Shown: positions 8,845 to 17,676 of the stretch, piece after piece | Layout of the letters: every line of letters starts with the position of its first letter | Numbering within the stretch: position 1 is the first letter of the stretch | Source: CBDHFQ01 sp965262565 | GTDB taxonomy: Bacteria > Bacteroidota > Bacteroidia > J057 | Direction of reading: 5' to 3' | Length of the DNA stretch: 64,000 nt | NCBI GenBank assembly: GCA_965262565.1 | Contig: CBDHFQ010000033.1 | Location: 186,001-250,000, forward strand | Made by a program: the position numbers and the translations under genes | The notes under the pieces: model-generated | Told to the model about the DNA's origin: nothing | Database searches by the model: none | What the model saw: the letters and a program-made list of their open reading frames with translations, nothing else

Positions 8845-9555
8845 ATGAATACTAAACCTGTTGTATTTCTGGCCTTTGCCAATGATGTGCATCGCCCCCA
8901 TCGTTTTCTTGAAGCCTTGGAGCCAGAAAAAATAGGAATTCAGGAAGCTTTAGGAAGCTTCTTTGGAAAGGGAGGAATTGTGTATACAGCACCGTCTTCC
9001 CATCCTGATTGGATGATGGAAGATCTTATCCACTTTCACCAGGATCTCACCATTTTTCACTTTTCAGGTCATGCTAATGGGACCCAGCTTCAATTAGAAG
9101 ACCCAAATAATGAACAAGCTTTTTTGCATAAAGAGCGACTCAGAGATTTGTTAAAGAATGCTCCTAAGTTGAAGATCGTGATCCTGAATGCATGTGCTAC
9201 TGTCAGTCAGGTTCAGATACTAAAAGATATAGGTATTCCTGCAGTGATCGCTACGAACTTCCCTGTAGAGGATGAAAAGGCAAGCCTGTTTGGAACCAGA
9301 CTGTACCAAGGGATAGGCAAGGGGATAGCTTTAGTAGATGCTTTTGATAAAGCCCTGGCCGCCGTAGATCCGTCCAATAAGAACATAATTAATATCAGAG
9401 GGCTTGATTGGGGAGACTCAGGAAGCAATTCCCTGATTAAACCTTGGACTTTATTTGACTCTGGCTCGCAAATCCAGGATTGGCGATTGCCTACCCCGAA
9501 GGTAAGCGTAGTTGACCTCAGTGCTCAAGGTTCCGAGGGCATTAAAACGTACTGA
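8845..9555 (+). CDS. CHAT-domain (caspase-like) protease, separate from its STAND partner
   Basis: The 236-aa protein is a CHAT domain with both catalytic residues: His76 in FHFSGHANG and Cys117 in ILNACATVS. CHAT proteases act in bacterial conflict and programmed cell-death systems, usually fused to or beside a sensor NTPase. The C-terminal residues after about 225 run into the start of the next gene in another frame. The two frames overlap by 44 bases (9512-9555), and a one-base loss in the A-run 9544-9547 would fuse them into one CHAT-NB-ARC-TPR protein of about 880 residues, the usual architecture. So it is either truly split, frameshifted, or affected by a sequence error. Confidence 0.82.
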   Translation: MNTKPVVFLAFANDVHRPHRFLEALEPEKIGIQEALGSFFGKGGIVYTAPSSHPDWMMEDLIHFHQDLTIFHFSGHANGTQLQLEDPNNEQAFLHKERLRDLLKNAPKLKIVILNACATVSQVQILKDIGIPAVIATNFPVEDEKASLFGTRLYQGIGKGIALVDAFDKALAAVDPSNKNIINIRGLDWGDSGSNSLIKPWTLFDSGSQIQDWRLPTPKVSVVDLSAQGSEGIKTY

Positions 9556-11485
9556 ATTTGTGGGGAGGGAGGAAGACCTTCGTAAGCTGATGCATAAGCT
9601 TCAGAGAGAGTCCTCGGTCTTGTTGTTAAATGGACTAGGAGGAATAGGAAAAACTACTTTAGCAAAGGAATATGTATATCGGCACCAAAATGAATACAGA
9701 CATATCGCCTGGGTCAATGTCCTTCAAGATCAAACTTCCACGAATAACTTTTCCCGGTCAGCCTACTCAGCTCTGGCTAATCATACTGGTTTATTTGCGC
9801 AACTAGACATCCACTTTGATCTGGAGATACCTGAGGAAGATCGTTTTAGGACAATAGTGGCCGAAATGAACCGACGTGAAGGACCTAATCTGTTAGTACT
9901 TGATAATGTAGGGAGTGCTATCATTACTTACTATGAAGATCTTCCTAAAGCTCCGGGCTGGAAAATTCTCGCTACTTCGCGTCTGGAATTGCCCCCTTTT
10001 AGTACCTATTATCTAGATGAGCTTCCTATGGAGGAAGCTGAAATACTGTTTACCAACTTATATCCCGAGGGGAAAAAATATGCACGGGATGTTCATGATC
10101 TCCTTAACCATATTGGTCGACACACGCTAACAATTGAACTCCTGGCTAGATTATGTGTAGAATATCCTTCAATTCATCCTGCAGGTATCCTAAAGCTTTT
10201 ACAAGACAAGCAATTCACACAGATCTCTCAATCTGTTTGGTCTCACCACAGTAAGCGAGAAATAGAAGTATATGGTTATCTGATGGCCGCTTTCTCCCTT
10301 ACTTCTCTTACCGAAGAAGAACGACATCAATTAATACAATGGGCTGTACTTCCCTCTATTTTCGTGGACTGGAAAACTATCCTCCAACTATTTGAAGTAG
10401 ATTCCCTTGAAGAAAATAGTTTTGAAAATGCGTTGCGTGGATTGTGGAAGAAAGGGTGGATTACTCTAGAAAAGAAACAGGAAAGTATCGATGTCATCAA
10501 CTTATTCAAGAAATCATCCGCTATCAAGTTTCCCCCCACTGTAGAAAAATGTCGAAGGATTATTCAAAGTATTACAGATAAGTTATTTATCGATCAAAGT
10601 AAGGACAACCCAATAGATAAATATTACTGGGTTCCTTTTGGAGAAGTTTGTTTAAATCATCTAAGAGCAAATCATGAAAAACTCAACATATTAAAAAATA
10701 ACCTTGCACAAGTTTATAGGGTAATGGGTGATTATAAAAAAGCAGTAGATTTTTTTGAACAAGCTTTGTTGTCAGATACCCAACTACTTGACGAATTACA
10801 TCCTTATATAACCACAAGGAGATCCAATCTCGCAACAACATATATAGAACTAGGAGAATATGAGAAGGCAAAGGAACTTTTAGAAAAAGCTCTTAATTCT
10901 GAACTTCAACGTTTTGATGAGCAGCATCCTAATGTCGCCAAAGTAAAATCCAACCTAGGTGTTGCTTATTTTTATTTAGGTAAATGCAAAGAAGCAGAAA
11001 GCCTTTTGAAGGAGGTAGTTGAATTGGGATGTTATCATTTTGGTGAGCAAGACCCTGTAGTGGCCAAAAGGAAATCTAATCTTTCGTTAGTATATAATAA
11101 ATTGGATAAATACGAAGAAGCTGCGACGCTTTTAAAAGAAGCATTTGAATCCGATTGCTTAAATTTTGGCGAACAGCATCCTACTACGAATACGACGAGA
11201 TCTAACCTAGCAATAGCATATAGGAATTTAGGTAAACATGAAGAAGCAATTCCGCTATTAGAATTAGCTCTAAAATTAGATCTCCAACACTTTGGCGAGC
11301 TCCATCCCAATGTGGCCATAAGTAGATTCAACCTGGCTAAAGTATATGTTAGCATGAAAAACCCACACAAAGCACGACCTCTTTTGGAAAATGCTTTTAC
11401 TACCTTTCGAGATAAACTAGGCATAAATCATCCTAATACACTCACTGTAAAAAAATGGATCGATAGACTAGAAAAACCCGATTAA
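9512..11485 (+). CDS. STAND NTPase: NB-ARC plus kinesin-light-chain-type TPRs
   Basis: About 657 residues. FVGREEDL opens the NTPase domain, GLGGIGKTT (41-49) is Walker A, NLLVLDNV is Walker B. From about residue 385 to the end there are five or more 42-residue TPRs with the pattern NLA-x-x-Y-x-x-LG-K-x-E-A and (E)-Q-H-P typical of kinesin-light-chain repeats. Such proteins oligomerise on ligand binding to the repeats and activate the attached effector, here the CHAT protease. There is no ATG near the start: candidates are TTG 9512 and GTG 9521, right after an in-frame TAG at 9509. That weak start supports the view that this was originally one frame with the CHAT gene. Confidence 0.82.
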   Translation: MTSVLKVPRALKRTEFVGREEDLRKLMHKLQRESSVLLLNGLGGIGKTTLAKEYVYRHQNEYRHIAWVNVLQDQTSTNNFSRSAYSALANHTGLFAQLDIHFDLEIPEEDRFRTIVAEMNRREGPNLLVLDNVGSAIITYYEDLPKAPGWKILATSRLELPPFSTYYLDELPMEEAEILFTNLYPEGKKYARDVHDLLNHIGRHTLTIELLARLCVEYPSIHPAGILKLLQDKQFTQISQSVWSHHSKREIEVYGYLMAAFSLTSLTEEERHQLIQWAVLPSIFVDWKTILQLFEVDSLEENSFENALRGLWKKGWITLEKKQESIDVINLFKKSSAIKFPPTVEKCRRIIQSITDKLFIDQSKDNPIDKYYWVPFGEVCLNHLRANHEKLNILKNNLAQVYRVMGDYKKAVDFFEQALLSDTQLLDELHPYITTRRSNLATTYIELGEYEKAKELLEKALNSELQRFDEQHPNVAKVKSNLGVAYFYLGKCKEAESLLKEVVELGCYHFGEQDPVVAKRKSNLSLVYNKLDKYEEAATLLKEAFESDCLNFGEQHPTTNTTRSNLAIAYRNLGKHEEAIPLLELALKLDLQHFGELHPNVAISRFNLAKVYVSMKNPHKARPLLENAFTTFRDKLGINHPNTLTVKKWIDRLEKPD

Positions 11486-11538
11486 TATACTAGGACTCAT
11501 ATTGAGATCAATTAGGTACAGTTAGGGTATACCTCAAC

Positions 11539-11629
11539 TGTAGCGCAAAATAAGGGCTATTTTCTACTACACTTAATCAAAAAATATATTTATACTGTAG
11601 CATAATTAACGAAACACTTATAGTGTAGC
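11539..11629. repeat. Three TGTAGC repeats upstream of the resolvase fragment, res-site-like
   Basis: TGTAGC occurs at 11539-11544, 11596-11601 (in TACTGTAGCATAA) and 11624-11629 (in TAGTGTAGCATTA). The last two have similar flanks 28 bases apart and lie directly in front of the resolvase start. Serine resolvase genes often have their recombination site here, so this may be a leftover res site. Confidence 0.4.
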
Positions 11630-11632
11630 ATT

Positions 11633-11692
11633 ATGCGTATCTATGCCTATCTCAGAGCCAGTACCGATGACCAGGATGCCACTCAAGCCTGA
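11633..11692 (+). pseudogene. N-terminal fragment of a serine recombinase (resolvase)
   Basis: ATG followed by 18 codons reading MRIYAYLRASTDDQDATQA, then TGA. This is the canonical beginning of small serine resolvases, including the catalytic Ser (RAS-T-D-x-Q). The rest of the gene is absent. It marks a former mobile element next to the CHAT/STAND genes. Confidence 0.7.
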
Positions 11693-12078
11693 ACATTCTG
11701 GGCCTAAATGTCTTGTTTTAAAAAGAATGTCCTATAAGACCCCTGATGTACGGTAAATCATAATCGAATCCTTTAAAAAGATGAGGATGTTACACTAAGA
11801 TCATGAAGATATGCTGTAGATCCATTAGGTGAACTTTAACAAAAGCATTCGTTAATATCGTAAGATATTGATGCTATCGTGCAGAGGTTGATTTAACGTT
11901 CTCTAAAGCGAGGATTTGTGAGGCTTGGTTAGTCTTCCTCAAAAGCAATCTGTAAATAATACTGTACCTATATACAGTTGTTAGTCTAGAACTCTTTTAA
12001 CAACCCAATTAGTTTACAAGGGGTAGCTTGAAAATGTGAAATCCTGATTTTGCATGTAATAATTCATACATTGAACGA

Positions 12079-13042
12079 ATGAAAGACAAGAACAATATGA
12101 AATACACTTTGATTCTATTATTATCCGTGTTTACATCAAAGATATATTGTCAGCAAAATGAAATATTATGGACAGTAGCTTGGAGTCCTGATGATGCTTA
12201 TATCGCTGTTGGAGGAAATCAAGGAGATCTAAAACTATTTGATGGAAAGACGTTAAAGCTATTGACGTCATATCCCGTGGAAGATGTAATCCTCAGCAGG
12301 TTGAAATGGCATCCCTATCAAAACAAATTGGCCGTTATAACACAAAGTGAAACATTCAAAGCTCGAATTCTTGACTTGGATACAGATCAATGGATTGACC
12401 TCAACGATCTTCAGAACAGTTTCAGAGGCCTTGATTGGAACTATACTGGCGAATATTTAGCGGTATCGGAATTTGAGGGATCAGTTTCCATCTTCGATAT
12501 CCAAGGCCAACTAGTAAGCAGATTTATGGCGGATCCCAAAGGAGTTGCAGGAATAGATTGGCACCCCACCAAGAATATCCTAACCACAGTAGGCAGTCAA
12601 ATAGGGATTTATAATGACAACGGAGACACTTTACACACTTTTCAACCTCGTGAGGTAGAGGCTTTTCTTCTTTGTGTAGAATGGCACCAATCAGGTGAAT
12701 TTTTTGCAGTAGGAGATTATGGCGACTCTAAAAGAGGCGAAAAACAAATTAATTCAATTCTGGACTGAAGAAGGGAAATATATGAATCAAATAGAAGGTA
12801 GTATGGGAGAATACAGAAATATTCGATGGAGCCCTGACGGGGAAAAATTAGGCAGTGCGAGTGATGCCTTAAGAATATGGAATAGGAATGGTGAATTAAT
12901 GCATGAATCTGCATCTTCAAAAGATTATTTGTGGGGGATTGATTGGAATTCGGTCGGTAATAGAATAATCACAACAAGTCAGAACGGAGTAATTGCCATT
13001 TGGGATGAAGAGGCAAATTTGATTGGGCACATGGAATATTGA
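12079..13042 (+). pseudogene. Secreted WD40-repeat protein, interrupted by a one-base frameshift
   Basis: The first frame (12079-12768) has a signal peptide (MKYTLILLLSVFTSKIYC, start 12079 or 12097) and WD40 units such as TVAWSPDDAYIAVGG, GLDWNYTGEYLAVS and GIDWHPTKNIL. The second frame continues the same propeller to 13042 (IRWSPDGEKLGSAS, GIDWNSVGNRIITTS). The join lies at the A5 run 12740-12744: with four A it reads straight on as G-E-N-K-L-I-Q-F-W. About 320 residues in all, so a seven-blade propeller is plausible. Either a pseudogene or a sequence error. It lies downstream of the STAND gene but carries an export signal, so it is probably unrelated to it. Confidence 0.7.
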
Positions 13043-13272
13043 AGAGTGAGATACTATATTGATTATGATTTAACATACATAGAGGATAAAAAAAGATATA
13101 ACAATGATAGGAAAAACTAAGTATAGCCGTCATAGGATGAATCCTGGTATAAGGTGGGTTAGATTTCTGTATGAATATGTTGTTAATTGAGTAAGCGAGG
13201 GGTTAGCGTGGGAATTTCAATGTGCACTTGTATATTCATGATAAATTTTGTTTCATTATTCATTACGACAAA

Positions 13273-15744
13273 ATGAATCATCCTATGAAACTTACTCATA
13301 TTCTGTTGATTTCACTTATTAGTTTGATGGAATTCGGATCATTATGGGGGCAACAACAAGAACCTCTATCGTACCAGACACCGCCACAGCCTATAGCAGA
13401 TTTAGCAAATGCTCCTCAAACACCTAATATCTCTCTAAATAGTACTGGGGAATGGATGTTGGTATTACATAGACCTGGATATCCCTCACTAGAAGAACTC
13501 GCTCAGCCGGAATTAACATTGGCAGGTTTACGAATAAATCCACAGACAAATGGCCAAAGTCGTCAGTACCATTATCATAATTTGACCTTAATTAATACTT
13601 CCACAGCGGAAGAATTTGCTGTGGAAAATCTACCCAATGATCCTAAGATTGGGAATATTAGTTGGAGTCCTAATGGAGGATTGATTGCTTTTACGATCAC
13701 TACTTCTGAAGGAATTAGTCTATTTTTAGCAGATGTAGAGACTAAGGCAGCGAAAAAACTAACCGACCCTATCCTTAATGATGCCCTTAGAGGATTGCCT
13801 TATTCCTGGATGCCTAATAGTCAATCCATCTTATTTAGAGCGGTAGCAAAAGATAGAGGAGAAAGACCAACAGCATCAATAGTACCTCAGGGACCCGTCA
13901 TTCAACAGACGGATGGAAAACAGGCCGCTGTTCGTACTTATCAGGACCTTCTCAAAAACCCGTATGATGAAGCCTTATTTGAATATTATGCTACAGGAGA
14001 ATTATACCTAATCTCCTTGGAGAATGAAGCGATTTCCCTATTTAAAACAAAGGGAATTTATGAAGACTTTTCCCCTTCCCCTGATGGTGCTTTTGTGTTA
14101 GTCGAAGAAATTCAAAAGCCCTTTTCTTACTTGGTCCCTTATTCTCGTTTTCCGCTTAATTATGATGTGTTTGATAGAAAAGGGGCTAACGTTAAAAGAT
14201 TGGCACAAATCCCCCTGGCAGAAAATATACCTAAAGGATTCGGTGCAGTAAGGAAAGGAATGCGTCAAGTAGGCTGGAGAACCGATGAACCTGCTACCTT
14301 GTACTGGGTAGAAGCGCAGGATGAAGGAGATCCTTCCATAGAAACCGAAGTCAGAGATCAGCTTTTTTATTTAAGTGCTCCCTTTAGTGATGAAAAAGAG
14401 GATGGGATTTCTTTTCAATTGCGCTTTCGGGGAATAGATTGGGCATCGAGTAACTTAGCTATTGCTTACGAATACTGGTGGTCCACACGTAGAGTAATCA
14501 CTAGTACATTCCAGCCAGCGAAGCTTTCTACTAAGAAGATTTTATTTGACAGATCTTATGAAGATAGATACAATGATCCTGGGAATTTCGCCACCTATAA
14601 AGATGAAAACGGGAATAGAGGACTGTTAACAGATGAGAATAAGGAGTATCTATACCTAATGGGAGATGGGGCCTCGGCAGAAGGGGATCGACCTTTTATC
14701 AGATCCTATCACATTGCAAGTGGAGAGATAGAAGAAGTTTGGCGATCAGCATCTCCTTACTTTGAGGAGCCTATTCAGTTGTTAAATGTAGAAGAGCTCC
14801 AATTTGTAACAAGAAGACAATCTAAAGATACCCCTCCCAATTATTATTTACATCAGTTAGGTGAAGGAAAAGTAACAGCATTAACTGAATTCCCGCATCC
14901 CTATCCTGAATTAGTGGGGGTAGAAAAACAGCTTATCTCCTATCAACGTGAAGATGGGGTAGATTTATCGGGTGATTTGTATCTCCCTAAAAACTATACC
15001 CAAGGAGTGGATGAGCCTTTGCCTACGATTTTATGGGCCTATCCGAATGAATTCAAAAGTGCTGATGCGGCTGGCCAGGTTTCTGGTTCTCCTTTTGAGT
15101 TTATCCGTTTGAGTTGGGGGACACCATTATACTGGGTGACGAGAGGATATGCAGTCTTAGACTATCCAAGTATGCCCGTAATAGGAGAAGGAAATCAGGA
15201 ACCCAATGATACTTTTCGAGAGCAGTTAATAGCTAATGCGAAGGCAGCTATTGATAAACTGACGGATATGAAGGTTACAGATCCAGATAGAGTCGCGATC
15301 GGTGGGCATTCTTATGGCGCTTTTATGACGGCGAATCTTTTAGCTCACTCTGACTTATTTGCTGCGGGAATTGCTAGAAGTGGGGCCTATAACAGAACCT
15401 TAACACCTTTTGGTTTTCAGCGGGAGGAACGCACCTACTGGGAAGCCCCAGAAATTTACTATTCCATGTCTCCCTTTATGCATGCACATAAGATCAATGA
15501 ACCTATGCTGATGATTCATGGAGAAGCAGATAATAATAGTGGAACTTTTCCTATTCAAAGTAAAAGACTATTTGCGGCTATGAAAGGATTAGGTGGAAAG
15601 GCCAGATTAGTAATGTTACCATTTGAAAGTCACGGGTATAGAGCAACTGAATCTGTTATGCATATGCTGTGGGAAATGGATCAATGGCTAGAAAAATATG
15701 TTAAGAATAACAAGAAAGGTTCTAGCTCTACTGAAGGTAAATAA
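13273..15744 (+). CDS. S9-family serine peptidase, glutamyl endopeptidase-like, secreted
   Basis: Start chosen at ATG 13273 (13285 also possible) because it gives a signal peptide (MKLTHILLISLISLMEFGSLWG); an upstream GTG at 13222 adds unlikely sequence. About 823 residues: an N-terminal beta-propeller region (ISWSPNGGLIAF, DFSPSPDGAFVLVEE) and a C-terminal alpha/beta-hydrolase. The catalytic triad is visible: Ser in GGHSYGAFM, Asp in HGEADNNSGTFP, His in FESHGYR. This arrangement matches the S9D glutamyl endopeptidase group that degrades peptides. Probably periplasmic. Single gene with unrelated neighbours. Confidence 0.85.
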   Translation: MNHPMKLTHILLISLISLMEFGSLWGQQQEPLSYQTPPQPIADLANAPQTPNISLNSTGEWMLVLHRPGYPSLEELAQPELTLAGLRINPQTNGQSRQYHYHNLTLINTSTAEEFAVENLPNDPKIGNISWSPNGGLIAFTITTSEGISLFLADVETKAAKKLTDPILNDALRGLPYSWMPNSQSILFRAVAKDRGERPTASIVPQGPVIQQTDGKQAAVRTYQDLLKNPYDEALFEYYATGELYLISLENEAISLFKTKGIYEDFSPSPDGAFVLVEEIQKPFSYLVPYSRFPLNYDVFDRKGANVKRLAQIPLAENIPKGFGAVRKGMRQVGWRTDEPATLYWVEAQDEGDPSIETEVRDQLFYLSAPFSDEKEDGISFQLRFRGIDWASSNLAIAYEYWWSTRRVITSTFQPAKLSTKKILFDRSYEDRYNDPGNFATYKDENGNRGLLTDENKEYLYLMGDGASAEGDRPFIRSYHIASGEIEEVWRSASPYFEEPIQLLNVEELQFVTRRQSKDTPPNYYLHQLGEGKVTALTEFPHPYPELVGVEKQLISYQREDGVDLSGDLYLPKNYTQGVDEPLPTILWAYPNEFKSADAAGQVSGSPFEFIRLSWGTPLYWVTRGYAVLDYPSMPVIGEGNQEPNDTFREQLIANAKAAIDKLTDMKVTDPDRVAIGGHSYGAFMTANLLAHSDLFAAGIARSGAYNRTLTPFGFQREERTYWEAPEIYYSMSPFMHAHKINEPMLMIHGEADNNSGTFPIQSKRLFAAMKGLGGKARLVMLPFESHGYRATESVMHMLWEMDQWLEKYVKNNKKGSSSTEGK

Positions 15745-16147
15745 TTTATGACACTAGAAGAGAAACTAGTTCCCCCATTTATTAAATCGCTGGACATAAA
15801 TGTTGTGCGGTAAAGTTAGGTTAGATACAGTGGGAAAAATAATGAATAAAGAGATGTGTTAGCTTGGAGAAAGGATACTGAATGGGATAAAGTGAAGGTG
15901 AGTATGTAAAGAAACCTCCTAAACTTTATAATATACTATCCTTGTTTTCGAACTAAAATAAAGTTTATATTTTTTGATGCTCTATTTCATTAAAAACTGT
16001 TTTTTTGCTATATTAAAATTTATATAATAGAGTAATATTAAGAATTACGGTATAATTTTTTCGATTCTAAGCTGGCAATATTAGCGGAATACAACAGGTG
16101 AATTATTAGATTAATTTAAATCTATCGTTCCTACCGATGCTTTACAT
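15745..16147. other. 403-base AT-rich intergenic region
   Basis: No gene seen. AT content rises sharply from about 15950, marking the left edge of the RiPP island. It presumably carries the promoter of the radical SAM gene, but no convincing TTG/TAnnTTTG pair was found. Confidence 0.5.
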
Positions 16148-17506
16148 ATGAAACTTTCACATTACACTATCTTTTCAGATAACATTAATGAAAAGAATGA
16201 ATCAATCGTTTTTTCAACAAGAACTTCAGAGGGATTCGTGATTTCAAATAACTTAAGAAGAATCATTTTTGAAGGAGAAGTGGCTAAGCTATCTAATGAA
16301 ACTATCGAAGCCTTAGTGGATAAAAAAATATTAGTTGAGAGTTCTGAAAATGAGCTAGCCGAAATCATCAAAGAAAATAAGGAAGATATTAAAATATATG
16401 ATACTCTTTATGAAGTTATTCAACCTACTGCTTACTGTCAATTAGCCTGTGATTATTGTGGTCAGAGTCATACGAAGGACTTTATTTCGGAAGATCTGGA
16501 AAATGAATTACTTGAACGAATAAAACAAAAATTAGAGAGGAAAAGGTGGAGTTCATTAGCGATTGGTTGGTTTGGTGGGGAACCACTCGTAGGTTTACCA
16601 CAAATTAGATCCCTAACTAAAAAATTGAAAGAAACAGCTGCTAACGCTGGCATTCCGTATTATGCAAAAGTTGTTTCTAATGGACTTAGCTTAAAGAAAA
16701 ATATTTTCCTAGAGCTTGTAAATGAGTTAGCAGTAAATAGTATTGAAGTAACACTTGATGGTATCGCTAATTATCATGATAATGTCAGACATACCAAAAG
16801 TAAGCATGCGACCTTCGATATTATAGTTTCAAATCTTGAGGAGATCTTTTCTATACCCAATTTTAAGGATTTAGGTTGCTCATTATCAATTAGATGTAAT
16901 GTTGACCATCGGAACTGGGAAGGAGTTTCTCCATTAATTCGATTTTTATCAGAAAAAGAATTTAATAAGTTTATCTCTAACTTTTATGTAATTGGGATTT
17001 ATTCTTGGGGGGGGAATGATGCGCATACTAAGTCCCTTTCTAAAGAAGAATTTGCGGATAAAGAAATTAGTTGGCTTATTGAAATGATTGAGAATGGATT
17101 TACTCCAAGGCTAATCCCTACAAGATTAAAGCAAGTATGTATGGCTGTGAATGACTACTCTGAAATGTACGATGCTTTTGGTAATATTTTTAATTGTACA
17201 GAAGTTTCATATACAGATTTTTACAAGGATACATCTTACATTTCGGGAAATCTAAGAACAACTAACTCCATAGGTTCTCCAAATAAACCACTAACTAATT
17301 GGAATGATACCATACAAACCGACGCAGCATTACCTTGTCATACATGTAAAATGTTACCAGTATGTGGTGGAGCTTGCCCAAAAAGCTGGCACGAAAATAT
17401 GAGAGCTTGTCCTACAAGTAAGTTTAACATTAAAGAGAAGCTTGAGCTTGCTTATGTTATTGATAAAAATAATGGCGATATAAACTTTCCATTCTTAGCC
17501 ATTTAA
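16148..17506 (+). CDS. Radical SAM/SPASM peptide-modifying enzyme
   Basis: 452 residues. The N-terminal about 80 residues look like a PqqD-type peptide-binding (RRE) module. The radical SAM cluster motif is CQLACDYC (Cys97, 101, 104; CX3CX2C). A C-terminal SPASM domain follows: GNIFNC (GX4C), then CHTCKMLPVCGGAC (perfect CX2CX5CX3C) and a final Cys in RACP. SPASM radical SAM enzymes install carbon-carbon, thioether or epimerised residues in ribosomal peptides. It is convergent with the methyltransferase gene. The chemistry cannot be predicted; the nearby precursors carry two Cys each, so thioether formation is one option, but Asp or Lys crosslinks are equally possible. Confidence 0.88.
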   Translation: MKLSHYTIFSDNINEKNESIVFSTRTSEGFVISNNLRRIIFEGEVAKLSNETIEALVDKKILVESSENELAEIIKENKEDIKIYDTLYEVIQPTAYCQLACDYCGQSHTKDFISEDLENELLERIKQKLERKRWSSLAIGWFGGEPLVGLPQIRSLTKKLKETAANAGIPYYAKVVSNGLSLKKNIFLELVNELAVNSIEVTLDGIANYHDNVRHTKSKHATFDIIVSNLEEIFSIPNFKDLGCSLSIRCNVDHRNWEGVSPLIRFLSEKEFNKFISNFYVIGIYSWGGNDAHTKSLSKEEFADKEISWLIEMIENGFTPRLIPTRLKQVCMAVNDYSEMYDAFGNIFNCTEVSYTDFYKDTSYISGNLRTTNSIGSPNKPLTNWNDTIQTDAALPCHTCKMLPVCGGACPKSWHENMRACPTSKFNIKEKLELAYVIDKNNGDINFPFLAI

Positions 17507-17676
17507 GATGAATTGTAAATTTGTAATACTAAGAGGGCAAAAGGGTAAGTAAAGTCTTTATTGTTTAATTTTAATGGTTATACTATTGCCTGAGTATATA
17601 CAGAAATCACCCTCTCAATAGAAGAGCTTGGTGTTTAATTAAGTAGTTGTCGTTTTTTGAGATATTTATACTAGAA

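Larger units (their letters stand above)
11486..12078. other. 593-base intergenic region with resolvase remnant and repeats
   Basis: No intact gene. It contains three TGTAGC repeats (11539, 11596, 11624), a resolvase N-terminal fragment directly after the third, and a partial copy of the sequence found upstream of the CHAT gene (11726-11753 against 8638-8665). The remainder is AT-rich without recognised features. Confidence 0.6.

Noticed and set aside
10690..11460. About 126-base periodic DNA similarity considered as a repeat array
   Set aside because: Explained by the 42-residue TPR units of the STAND protein.
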